Below, piece after piece: positions 34,896 through 43,438 of a stretch of DNA of 64,000 bases. A program made the position numbers and the translations under genes. Each line of letters begins with the position of its first letter. Position 1 is the stretch's first letter. A model generated the notes under the pieces. It was not told the origin of the DNA, ran no database searches, and saw only the letters and a list, made by a program, of their open reading frames with translations. Source of the stretch: Planctomycetota bacterium. Its GTDB lineage: Bacteria > Planctomycetota > Planctomycetia > Pirellulales > PALSA-1355. Location: the NCBI GenBank assembly GCA_003389325.1, contig QQVE01000046.1, positions 62,001 to 126,000 on the forward strand, given 5' to 3'.

Positions 34896-35594
34896 CTAGG
34901 AGGCAGCCTTGGGAGCAGATGCGCCGGCCTCGGCGGCCAGTTCGGCCTCGAAGTCGCCCGAGAGCGTCCGCTCGCCGCTCCGGAGCGTGGGATAGACCTC
35001 GGCGAACGTGCGCACCAGGTCGTCGTACGGCACGTCGGCAAACGCGCCGTAGTCGTGCAGGTACTCCATGTACCGATTGCCTTCCAGGTCGAAGGGGTGG
35101 TAAATCGAATCATGCACGCCGTCGAAGTCCAATGGCGCAAGCCCGGCCTTCTCGCACAGCGTGCGATTGAACGACACCGTGGCCTTCACCCAGCGGCCGC
35201 GCAGGAAAATCTCGTTGTAGCCGTGGTAGTAGAAGACGTTGGTCCCCAGAAACTCGAGCAGCTTCCGCGTCGCCATGTGGTTGCAGACGTTGGCGTAGCA
35301 CAGCCGACAGGCGATGCCCGAGGCTCGGCACAGGGCGGCCAGCAACACGCTCTTGGGTACGCACCACGAGCTGCCGCTGGCCAACACGTGCGTGGCCCGC
35401 AGGCTTTCGCGGGTCACAACAATGTTGTAGGCGTCGTAACGGATGCCGTCGCGCACCGCGTAAAACAATCGGCAGGCCCGCTCGACGTCGTCGCCGCTGG
35501 TGCCGGCCGCATCGCGGGCCACGCTCACGATGGCCGGCGCATCGCTGTCGACGAACCACGTGGGAGTTAGATACGGCTGGAGCTCGTCGGTCAT
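34896..35594 (-). CDS. transglutaminase-like cysteine-fold protein
   Basis: This is a 232-residue cytoplasmic protein starting at ATG 35594 (CAGGA nine bases upstream). The transglutaminase/protease core is visible: Cys78 in SSWCVPKSVLLAALCRASGI, His124 in YYHGYNEIF, and VKATVSFN, where an Asp/Asn is expected. Flanking text (IRYDAYNIV, FDGVHDSIYHPFDLEGN) matches bacterial transglutaminase-like family members, probably peptidases or amidohydrolases rather than crosslinkers. It ends in a short Ala-rich tail. It is divergent from the BON-domain gene. Confidence 0.85.
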   Translation of the reverse strand: MTDELQPYLTPTWFVDSDAPAIVSVARDAAGTSGDDVERACRLFYAVRDGIRYDAYNIVVTRESLRATHVLASGSSWCVPKSVLLAALCRASGIACRLCYANVCNHMATRKLLEFLGTNVFYYHGYNEIFLRGRWVKATVSFNRTLCEKAGLAPLDFDGVHDSIYHPFDLEGNRYMEYLHDYGAFADVPYDDLVRTFAEVYPTLRSGERTLSGDFEAELAAEAGASAPKAAS

Positions 35595-35821
35595 ATGGTG
35601 AAATCCTGCGGTCGTGCGGAACGCGCGGGGTGCGAAGCGCGGAAACGCCGCGATCTCGGCAAATCGTCCCGGAATCTTTGCACTCGGGGACGCGTCACGC
35701 CGCCCCCGGCGGTGGATTATGACGTTTACGCGGTGCCGGGCCAGTCGGTCTTGTGGTATCCTAGAGCGCAGGACGATAGCAGGGAAGGTTTCGAGGCATC
35801 CCCCACGACAGGACCCACCGC

Positions 35822-36556
35822 GTGGCACGCTTGCTTGCCATCACGTTCCTTTTGGCCGCCGCGGTCATCTCGACCGCCAGGGAGGCCGACGCGCAGTTGT
35901 TCGGCAACCGCGAGTTGGGCGGCTTTCTTGGTCGCCGCAACTCTCCGGGCGCGCTTTCCAACCCGGCCGAAGAGCTGGTGAATCCCGGCGGAGCGCTCAC
36001 CGGTGAGGAACGCTATATCCGCGGCAACCGCCGCGCCACCGACTTCATCGGCACCGACACGGGCGACGACCGGCCGTTTATCGGAGCCGTGCAAGCTCGC
36101 CAGCGCGCGATGCAGCCGGCGGCTGCCGAGGCCCGCGAGCGACGGCGCCCCAACGTGAATCGTCCACTGCCGCCCGAATCGAACTCGCCCAACAGCCCCT
36201 ATCCGCCGCGGATGGAGCTGGCGCCCGACTTGCGTGGTCCCAACGCGGGAGCCGTGGCCGCCGGCGTCGAGCGGCATCTGCTCAAGTCGAGGATTCAGTG
36301 GGTCGAACCGCTCGAGGTCGTGACCGAAGGCCGCACGACCGTGCTGCGCGGCACGGTTACCTCGGCGCGCGATCGTGCGTTGGCAGCGACTTTGACCCGG
36401 TTCGAGCCGGGCGTGGGCGACGTGCGAAACGATCTCCGAGTGGTGGATCGTCAGCAGGAGCTTCCCGCTGCTGACGACTCTCCCGCAGCTCTTGGACCAG
36501 AGCTTGCAGATCCGAATGCGTCGCCTCCGAGCTCGCCGAGTCCGCGCGAGTTTTAG
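35822..36556 (+). CDS. secreted BON-domain protein
   Basis: This is a 244-residue protein that starts with GTG 35822 (AGGA nine bases upstream) and has a signal peptide (1-24, ending ADAQ). Residues 25-150 are Arg/Pro/Asn-rich. A BON domain follows (about 155-205: SRIQWVEPLEVV ... TTVLRGTVTSARDRALAATL ... GVGDVRNDLRVV); BON domains bind phospholipid or the envelope and are found in secretin-associated proteins. The tail is Pro/Ser-rich. The last 200 bp overlap the 3' end of the opposing lipoprotein gene (36357-37292). Confidence 0.78.
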   Translation: MARLLAITFLLAAAVISTAREADAQLFGNRELGGFLGRRNSPGALSNPAEELVNPGGALTGEERYIRGNRRATDFIGTDTGDDRPFIGAVQARQRAMQPAAAEARERRRPNVNRPLPPESNSPNSPYPPRMELAPDLRGPNAGAVAAGVERHLLKSRIQWVEPLEVVTEGRTTVLRGTVTSARDRALAATLTRFEPGVGDVRNDLRVVDRQQELPAADDSPAALGPELADPNASPPSSPSPREF

Positions 36557-37292
36557 GTGTTCGAGGCGCGTTGCTCTCGGCTGGCGGCGCCTCGGCGATC
36601 ACTTCTTGCGACAGGGCCGCCGCGGCCGCCCCCGTCGACGCGCCAAGCGCCTCGGGCAGCGTAATCGTCGTGGTGGCAATCCCCTTGGAATTCGTGGTCG
36701 TCTGACCGCGTTTCTTCGCCTGCTCCAACGCCATTCGCGCGGCCAAGGCCGTGTTGGCGTTCGCTTCTGGTTTCGGTGACTCGGGCCCCGAACCCGGCAG
36801 CAGGTGACGCGTCATCTCCGACATCACGACGCCGCCCCGGGCGCTTTTGAATCGGGCAATCAGGCTGATTTGCTTCTGCGGGCCGCCCACCTTGTCCCAG
36901 GGAATCCAGAAGCTATACGAGTGCCCTAGCGTCGACTCGCTGTAGTGTTTCTCCAACTCCTCGGCGCGAAACACGTACTTCCGCGCTGGCACGTTTTCCT
37001 CGGGCAACTCGCTGGTGTCGTCGTAGGCAAACACGGTCAGCTCGCCGTCGACCTTGATCGGCACCTCCTTGTCTTGCGCGTAGAACAGGATGCGGCCGCC
37101 GAAACCGTTGACCCCCGCCTCGACCAGCACGGTGTCGGTCCACAGGGTCGTCATACTCAGCGGCGTTTTCGGCTTGTCGTCCGATCCCGGCAGCTTCATC
37201 TTTTCCGACACGGAGAACCGCGCGCAGCCGCCCGCGCCGCCCAGCAGTAGGGCGATGGTTGCCAGCCAGATTGTGGCGCGAGTCGATTGCAT
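36357..37292 (-). CDS. lipoprotein, last gene of the secretion operon
   Basis: This is a 311-residue product starting at ATG 37292, ten bases after the secretin stop. A lipoprotein signal (AGGC, Cys23) is followed by a beta-rich domain (about 45-180: TTLWTDTVLVEAGVNGFGGRILFY ... FWIPWDKVGGPQKQISLIARF). A long low-complexity tail follows, rich in Ala, Thr, Ser and Arg. I do not recognise the domain. Its place right behind gspD suggests a secretin-associated or pilotin-like role. The final 200 bp are antisense to the BON-domain gene, and the tail encoded there is basic and probably unstructured. Confidence 0.75.
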   Translation of the reverse strand: MQSTRATIWLATIALLLGGAGGCARFSVSEKMKLPGSDDKPKTPLSMTTLWTDTVLVEAGVNGFGGRILFYAQDKEVPIKVDGELTVFAYDDTSELPEENVPARKYVFRAEELEKHYSESTLGHSYSFWIPWDKVGGPQKQISLIARFKSARGGVVMSEMTRHLLPGSGPESPKPEANANTALAARMALEQAKKRGQTTTNSKGIATTTITLPEALGASTGAAAAALSQEVIAEAPPAESNAPRTPKTRADSASSEATHSDLQALVQELRESRQQREAPADDPPLGDRFARRPRPARTGSKSLPTHDRAPR

Positions 37293-37302
37293 GCCGTCGT
37301 GG

Positions 37303-40300
37303 TTAGGGGGTCCGAAGCGTTGGTCCCGCGGCGACCGAAGTGACGCCGGCGGGGGTCGGGCCGGCCGGCGGCAGACGCTTGGAGTCGTTCTGGGCCGTGG
37401 CCTTCTCGGGCTCGCGGCGCGAAAACAACTTCATGAAATTCCATTTCCCCCCGCGATCTTTCTCGGCCGAGACGCCCGGCTCGGGCAGCTCCATCGTCGG
37501 TTCGCCGGGCGCGGGGGAGTCGATGATCTCCATACCCTCCATCGGCACCGGCGACATGCCTGCCGGATCGAGGTCGGGGTAGAACACCGGCATGTTCGCA
37601 TTGCAGGCCGGGCACTCACCGCGGCGGCAGAATGCCGGGTCGCCGTGCAACGCGTGCACGTCCGCGGCGCACCAACTCATACGGGCCGCCTCGATCTGCC
37701 GCAGCCGGTCGGCCTCCGACGGGTTGCGCACGACGTGCGGCGTGAGAATGATCAACAGCTCCGTGCGGTCGGCGATCAACTGATCGAAGCGGAACATCCA
37801 TCCCAGCACGGGAATGCTGGCCAGGTAAGGCACTCGCCGGTCGAGACGCCGCTCGCTCTCGGTGATCAGCCCGCCCAGCACGATCGTTTCGCCGTCGGCC
37901 GCACTCACGGTCGTTTGGGCCGTCGTAATGTCGATACGCGGCGCGCGGACCACGCTGCCGTCGGCGCCGATCGAGACCGGAATGCCTTCGATCTCAGGCG
38001 CCACGGCCGACTTCTCGGCGTCGACCTCCATCACGACCATCCCCTCGGGGCTGATGCGTGGCGTCACGGCCAGGATCAAGCCCACGTTGTCGTAGTCGAC
38101 CGTGTTGGTCTGGCCGATCTGATTGACGATCACGTTGGTGATCAGCGGCACCTTCTGGCCCACTTGCACGAAGGCCGGCTGGTTGTCGATGGTCATCACC
38201 TGCGGGCGGCTAAGCACCTCGAGCCGCTGTTCCTGCTGCAAGGCCCGCAGCAGCACGTTGATGCTCTTGCTGCCGGCCGAAAGCACCAGGCCGCCAAAGC
38301 CCAGTTCTTCGTTGGTCCGCCCCACGGCAAAATTGGCCAGCGCCTGCTTGCCGACCTGCGCAGCCGTGGCCAGGCTGCGGTCGCTGCCCGAGTTTCCGAT
38401 GTCGGGACCGTTGAATTGGTAGCCCGGGTCCTGCGTGGCCGAGATCACGTTCTGCTGCTGGACCGTCGTGGGCGGATTGCCGAACGTGGTCGAAGTGGTC
38501 GTGGTGAGCAGATCGCCGAGCAGGCTACGGTCGAACAGCAACCCGTCCTGCACGCCCCATTCGACGCCGAACTCGGTGGTGTCGTTGAGAGTCACTTCGG
38601 CGATCAGCACTTGAATCAGCACCTGGGGCGGGGCCGAGTCGATTTCCTCGACGATCCTCAGAATCTCGTCGTAGTACCGCGGGGAGGCGCTGATGATCAG
38701 CAGGTTGCCGACCGGCTCGGGCACGACGACGACTTCCTTCTCGATCTCCTGGAACGGGCTGATTTCGCCCGGCACGGCCTCGAGCACCTGACGCTCGCTC
38801 CGCAAGAAGATGTTGATGGCCTCGGCCACGTCGAGCGCCGGGGCGTTCTTGAGCTGGTAAACCGTGTTCTTGCGTTGCTCGACGTCGCTCTCGTCGAGCC
38901 GCAACAACAGCGCCTCGATGATCTCCAGGTCGCCGGCCGAGCCGGCGGCAATGATGCTGTTCGTGCGGGTGTCGACCGAGTAGCGCAACGGCGCCAGCGA
39001 CGAGTCGCCGTCGGCACGCGAAAGCGTCGTGCCGGGAGCGTTGCCTCCCTGCGGCAACAAGGCCCGCAGCATCTCCACCAGGCTGGAAGCATCGCCGTTG
39101 ACGACGTTGAACACCTTGATCTGCGAGACCGACGCGGCCGAGTCGTCCATCTGGGCGATCAAGGCCGCCACTAGCGCCATGCTCTGGGCGGGCGCCGTCA
39201 CGATCAGCGAGTTGGCCCGGGGGTCGGGCGTGATCTTGACGTCGGACAAGATGCCCGACTTGATCACCTTCTGACCTTGGGGATCGACGGTCAGCAGCTC
39301 CAGCACAGAGCTCTTGGCGTCGTTGCCGCCCTGCCCAGCGGCACGCGACTCGATGGCCTCGGTAAGCGTTTCGGCCAGGTTCGTGGCCAGCGAATTGCGC
39401 AGCTTGAAGACCCGCACGAGATTGACCGAGGCGTTCTTCTCGGTGTCGATGCGCTGGATGAGCACTTCGATCTCGGCCATGTCGCGCGGAGCCGCCTGCA
39501 CGATCAGCGAGTTGGAACGAATGTCCGGCGTGACAAGCAGCCGCGTTCCCAGCCCCTCGCGCTGGCTGTAGAACTGCTCGATCGTCGTGGCCGCAGTCGC
39601 GGCGGCGGCGTGTCGCAGGCGGAACACGCGCAACTGCGTCTGCGGAGGCACCGGCTGGTCCAGCTTGGAGATCAGTTCGCGGACCGACTTGATCGACTCG
39701 CCCCAGCCGACCAGCAGCACCGCGTTGGGCTTGTTCAATGCCGCGATCGTCACGCGCCCGGGGCGCCCCATCAGCAGATCCTGCTGAATCTGCTGCAGCA
39801 GCGGCACCAGCGCCTGACTGCTGACGTGTTTGAGGTTGACGACTTCCACCTCGGGCACGGTCTCGGCGCTGATCCGCTCGATGTCCTCAATGATTCGTAG
39901 CACTTCGTTCACGTCGCGATTGCTGCCCCGGAGAATGATCGCGTCCAGGTCGGGCAGGACTTCGATATCCAGGTCGAGGCCCAGCTCGCGCAGTCGTTCG
40001 TTGGGATCGACCGGATCGTCGCCCTCGGCGGGCACCTCCGCGGGCGGAGCCGGCTGGCCAGCTTGCGCGAGGCGCGCTTGCGGTCCATCGCCGCCGCCGG
40101 CCGGCGGATTGCCGCGTCGATACAGTTGGGCGGCCTGCTCGGCCTGCGCGGCGTCGGCGTGCACGAGCGAAATCGTGCGCACCGTGCTTTGTGCGCCCGT
40201 GCCCGATCCATCGTGGGCCGCCACGAGCCGCATGGCTTGCGAGGTGAGCGGTTCGGGGCCGGCGAAGGCGAGCTTGCCTTCCAGCGGCAGGCTCCGCACG

Positions 40301-40812
40301 TAGACGCTCTTACCGGTATTGCCCGCCACGACGTAGACGGCGCCGGCCTCGTTGGCCGATTGTCGCTTGAGGCGCTGGCCGAATAGGTGCACCAGCCGCG
40401 GGCCGATCTGCTTGGCCGGCCAGTCGATGGCCATGGAGCGCTCGGGACCTGCGGGGGCTGCTTGAGCCACGCTCGCCGCCGCCACCTCGCGATCGACGCG
40501 TTCGCGGGGCTGGTCGAAATCGGCGATCAGTTCGGCCGCGTTGCGTTTGGCCTGATCGCCCCCGCGAACGTAGACGCGGTTGCCGCGGCCGTCGACCACC
40601 GTGCGCGCGCGACCGGCCAGTTCGCGATCGAGCATCTCGGCGGCTTCCGCGGCACGGCGGTGCGCGAGTCGGAAACTCTCGTAGGCGTCCGAGCGCGGTG
40701 GACCTTGCGCGAACACAGCCGCGCCCCACGTCACCAGCGCCACGCACGCCACGATCCCTACGTAGCGGCGCGCACGGTTGCCCGCGGATGGCACTTGCAA
40801 CTTTGGCATCAT
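37303..40812 (-). CDS. gspD: type II secretion secretin with extra N-domains
   Basis: This is a 1169-residue protein from ATG 40812 (a second ATG follows; no clear ribosome binding site) with a signal peptide (1-36). A Gln/Ala/Pro-rich region holds one N-domain-like stretch. NolW-type units are visible near residues 212, 321, 395, 465, 565 and 650 (VVNLKHVSS, VFRLRHAAA, VFKLRNSLA, VFNVVNGDA, VYQLKNAPA). A normal GspD has three or four. The pore domain (about 730-1040) has VLIAEVTLNDTTEFGVEWGV, LSRPQVMTIDNQPAFVQVG, DGETIVLGGLI and ELLIILTPHVV. It should form the outer-membrane channel. A C-terminal extension (1045-1169) carries an unusual four-cysteine cluster near 1049-1072. The 205-bp gap upstream may hold its own promoter. 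Confidence 0.93.
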   Translation of the reverse strand: MMPKLQVPSAGNRARRYVGIVACVALVTWGAAVFAQGPPRSDAYESFRLAHRRAAEAAEMLDRELAGRARTVVDGRGNRVYVRGGDQAKRNAAELIADFDQPRERVDREVAAASVAQAAPAGPERSMAIDWPAKQIGPRLVHLFGQRLKRQSANEAGAVYVVAGNTGKSVYVRSLPLEGKLAFAGPEPLTSQAMRLVAAHDGSGTGAQSTVRTISLVHADAAQAEQAAQLYRRGNPPAGGGDGPQARLAQAGQPAPPAEVPAEGDDPVDPNERLRELGLDLDIEVLPDLDAIILRGSNRDVNEVLRIIEDIERISAETVPEVEVVNLKHVSSQALVPLLQQIQQDLLMGRPGRVTIAALNKPNAVLLVGWGESIKSVRELISKLDQPVPPQTQLRVFRLRHAAAATAATTIEQFYSQREGLGTRLLVTPDIRSNSLIVQAAPRDMAEIEVLIQRIDTEKNASVNLVRVFKLRNSLATNLAETLTEAIESRAAGQGGNDAKSSVLELLTVDPQGQKVIKSGILSDVKITPDPRANSLIVTAPAQSMALVAALIAQMDDSAASVSQIKVFNVVNGDASSLVEMLRALLPQGGNAPGTTLSRADGDSSLAPLRYSVDTRTNSIIAAGSAGDLEIIEALLLRLDESDVEQRKNTVYQLKNAPALDVAEAINIFLRSERQVLEAVPGEISPFQEIEKEVVVVPEPVGNLLIISASPRYYDEILRIVEEIDSAPPQVLIQVLIAEVTLNDTTEFGVEWGVQDGLLFDRSLLGDLLTTTTSTTFGNPPTTVQQQNVISATQDPGYQFNGPDIGNSGSDRSLATAAQVGKQALANFAVGRTNEELGFGGLVLSAGSKSINVLLRALQQEQRLEVLSRPQVMTIDNQPAFVQVGQKVPLITNVIVNQIGQTNTVDYDNVGLILAVTPRISPEGMVVMEVDAEKSAVAPEIEGIPVSIGADGSVVRAPRIDITTAQTTVSAADGETIVLGGLITESERRLDRRVPYLASIPVLGWMFRFDQLIADRTELLIILTPHVVRNPSEADRLRQIEAARMSWCAADVHALHGDPAFCRRGECPACNANMPVFYPDLDPAGMSPVPMEGMEIIDSPAPGEPTMELPEPGVSAEKDRGGKWNFMKLFSRREPEKATAQNDSKRLPPAGPTPAGVTSVAAGPTLRTP

Positions 40813-41017
40813 CGAAACGATTTGAAGGACGAGTCGAGCCGAATAGACCGCCGGGCTCGTGCGGCAGTGAAATGCGGCGGGAGAGTACGCAAGTCGGCGG
40901 GGTCGCGCCAAGATCAATAGTTATTGATCCATCAGCGCAAGCTGACGTGTTGACAGGAGATTGCGCGTGCCAGCAATGACCCGCGACGTGCCGCTGAGGC
41001 GCGTCTGAATGACGCTT

Positions 41018-41902
41018 CTAAAACTCTGGCGGGAGCGTGCTGGCTTGCAGCAGGTTTTCGCCCAGGCCCACGAGCCACCGCTCGTCGTCGCACAGCAGGA
41101 TCACGTCGCCGTCGTTGATTTCCGCGACGGTCGCCTCGAAGGTACCCACTTGCAGCTGCTGTCCGCTGCCAAGCTTGCGCAGCTCTCCGGAAGCTCGCAG
41201 CGTGAACCATGCTTGCGGCTCGCCGTTGACCTCGGTAATGGCGGTCAGATAGGCAAAGTCGGCCGCGTCCTGCCCTCCCCCGCCGATGCCGAACAGGTTG
41301 CGCTGGGCGATCGGCTCGTACTCGTCCACCCCATTGGAAGCCAGCCGGTCGGACGTGCGCGTTGTCAGTTGCTCCTTCCGCTCGGAGTTGGGCAGCGACA
41401 GCGCTTCAATCGACAGGGCGATGTCCAACTCGTCGCTGCGCGGAACCGGCGTCAGGCTCAGGCTCTGGATCTGATGCAGGTGATCCGCCCGGTAGAAGTC
41501 GTACAGAAACTTGGTCAACTGATTGAGCGTGCCCCGGCCGCGCACCGAGAAGTCGAGCGCCGTGTACAGCCCCTTGCGCGTGAGCGGCTCGCTCGAGTCG
41601 ACGTTGGGGCTGAGGAACTCCGCGCCTTCGACCAATTCAACCAGCCAGGCCTGGTACTCGCTGCGGGCCACTTCGATGTCCGAGGGCAGGCTTTGGGCCT
41701 GCCAGTCCTTGAGCTTTTCGTTGGCCTTACGAAAGCGGGCCATGTCGAGCTCGCGCTGGCCGATGTCTTCGCGCAGCCTGTTCACTTCCGAGCGACGTTC
41801 GTCGAGCGGCTGAACGTAGTAGGACTGATACGCCCAATTGCCGCCAAACAGGACGCCCATGGCGCCGACGGCAGATGCCAGAATTTTTTCGCGCGTGTTC
41901 AT
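41018..41902 (-). CDS. GspM/PilO-like protein with C-terminal GspC/PilP-like domain
   Basis: This is a 294-residue inner-membrane protein. One TM segment (about 7-25) and a coiled coil (32-70) precede a PilO/GspM-like ferredoxin fold (about 80-170). The C terminus (about 195-294) begins with EPIAQRNLFG and continues AYLTAITEVNGEPQAWFTL ... VGTFEATVAEINDGDVILL. This is the pattern of the GspC homology region or PilP that contacts the secretin. No separate gspC lies in the operon, so the fusion may supply that link. It starts six bases after the upstream GspL-like stop. Confidence 0.8.
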   Translation of the reverse strand: MNTREKILASAVGAMGVLFGGNWAYQSYYVQPLDERRSEVNRLREDIGQRELDMARFRKANEKLKDWQAQSLPSDIEVARSEYQAWLVELVEGAEFLSPNVDSSEPLTRKGLYTALDFSVRGRGTLNQLTKFLYDFYRADHLHQIQSLSLTPVPRSDELDIALSIEALSLPNSERKEQLTTRTSDRLASNGVDEYEPIAQRNLFGIGGGGQDAADFAYLTAITEVNGEPQAWFTLRASGELRKLGSGQQLQVGTFEATVAEINDGDVILLCDDERWLVGLGENLLQASTLPPEF

Positions 41903-41908
41903 GACCCT

Positions 41909-43435
41909 CTACCGCCGATTGTTGGCCGCCGACCGGGGCGGAGGCTCGCCAGCTGAAGCCTCGCCGCTCTCCTGGGCGACCTGGGCCGGCAAATGGCTTA
42001 CGTACTCGTCGCTCTCGCGCGGGGCCACGAGAATCGACGACTCGAAGTGCCAGGTATAGCTGTTCTCCGACACGCGCTCCTGCATGTGCCGGCTATTAAT
42101 ATGGTGGTGATCGTCGCGCAAATTATTCTCGAAGTTGCTGACCACGACCGGGTCGCGGACGATGCCCACCATGTCGATCGCGCCGCCGCCCTCGGCTTCC
42201 TGGCTCATGCCCATCCGCAACACCATCGCATCGCGGCCGCTGGGGAAACGCAGCGACAGATCGCGCAACTCGTCGAGCCAGTTGACGTCGCTCGCCGACC
42301 AGCTATCGATGGCGGCAATCACCTTCTGGCGTTGGCCGGCCCGCTTGAATTGATCGTCGAGGTCGTCAAGGCGGCTTTCCAGCGTCTCGATCTGGCTGTC
42401 GTACTCGGCGAACGACGACCACGCCTGGTAGCCGCTCAACAGCACGACCAGCGCCGCGGCCGCACCGGCCAGCACGTACGTCCGCCGCCGATCGGGAGGA
42501 GCCGGCACCTGGCGCGGGTGCAAGAAGTCGATCGCCTGCGATCGCCCCGCCGATTCGGTCAACAGCATGCCCACCAGCGATGCGTACCGCCCGGGGTTCT
42601 CCGGCCGCTGCGTTGCTTCCTGATCGGCGAACGGATCGACCAGCGTCACTTCGACCGGCAGCCCGTCTTGCAGCGCTTCGATTAATGCCGGGTGTTCGTC
42701 CAGTCCGCCACACAAGCAAACGGCTTCGATGGCCTTGCCGCCGGTGTGCGATTGGGCCACGACGCGCGTCCGCCCGATCTCGGCCATCAGCCGGCGAGCG
42801 GCGCCGGATTCGGTGGAAGCGTTGGCGTGCCGCACCGTGCGCCAAAACACGACTTCGCCGCCGGAGAGCACCATCAGGTCGACTTCTTCGGCTAGCACGT
42901 TCACCACCAGGCACGTCGATTCGCGCTCCGCGAGCGATTCGAGCACCATCGCGCCCGTGGCATAGGGCCGCACGGTGACGGCTTTGGGACCGACGCCGGC
43001 GGCGTCGAGAATCTCTTTGACCTGCTCCAGCCGGACGCGGGGAATTGCCGCGGCGGTCACGGCCTGCGACTCGGCCGAAGCTTCGCCGTGCGGCACGAAG
43101 TCGAGCACGGCGTCCTCGCCGATGGCGCTGTTGGAGCGCATCGCCTGGTTCCACACCATCTCGGGCAGTTCCGCTTCAGAGGCTCGCGGCACGGACATCG
43201 AAGCCAGCTCGATCTGGCTGCGGTCGACCGCCACAATTGTGGTGGCGCGGGCCGCTTTGCCGGCCAGTGCTTGCCGCAACGCATCGCCCAGAGCCGCGCG
43301 GCCTCCCACGCCTTCGGCGCCCGCGGGCATCGGCAGCGCGCCGGCCGTCTCGACCGCCAGCTTGCCACTGCGGCCGGCGGCCACGAGGTAGCGGGCCTCG
43401 TGAGCGTCCCAATCAATTGCCAGCATGCGAGCCAT
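41909..43435 (-). CDS. GspL-like protein: PilM actin-fold domain fused to PilN
   Basis: This is a 508-residue protein starting at ATG 43435 (GAGGAA upstream). The N-terminal ~300 residues are an actin-like PilM/GspL cytoplasmic domain (MLAIDWDAHEARYLVA ... AVCLCGGLDEHPALIEAL ... YASLVGMLL). A TM segment follows at ~318-338, then a coiled coil and a PilN-like domain (~340-460). The Ser/Glu/Pro-rich tail is disordered. GspL recruits the ATPase GspE to the membrane. It starts three bases after gspK. Confidence 0.85.
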   Translation of the reverse strand: MARMLAIDWDAHEARYLVAAGRSGKLAVETAGALPMPAGAEGVGGRAALGDALRQALAGKAARATTIVAVDRSQIELASMSVPRASEAELPEMVWNQAMRSNSAIGEDAVLDFVPHGEASAESQAVTAAAIPRVRLEQVKEILDAAGVGPKAVTVRPYATGAMVLESLAERESTCLVVNVLAEEVDLMVLSGGEVVFWRTVRHANASTESGAARRLMAEIGRTRVVAQSHTGGKAIEAVCLCGGLDEHPALIEALQDGLPVEVTLVDPFADQEATQRPENPGRYASLVGMLLTESAGRSQAIDFLHPRQVPAPPDRRRTYVLAGAAAALVVLLSGYQAWSSFAEYDSQIETLESRLDDLDDQFKRAGQRQKVIAAIDSWSASDVNWLDELRDLSLRFPSGRDAMVLRMGMSQEAEGGGAIDMVGIVRDPVVVSNFENNLRDDHHHINSRHMQERVSENSYTWHFESSILVAPRESDEYVSHLPAQVAQESGEASAGEPPPRSAANNRR

Positions 43436-43438
43436 TGT

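Noticed and set aside
37090..39174. 694-residue open frame antisense to gspD
   Set aside because: Arg/His/Gln-rich shadow of the secretin gene; no recognisable fold.
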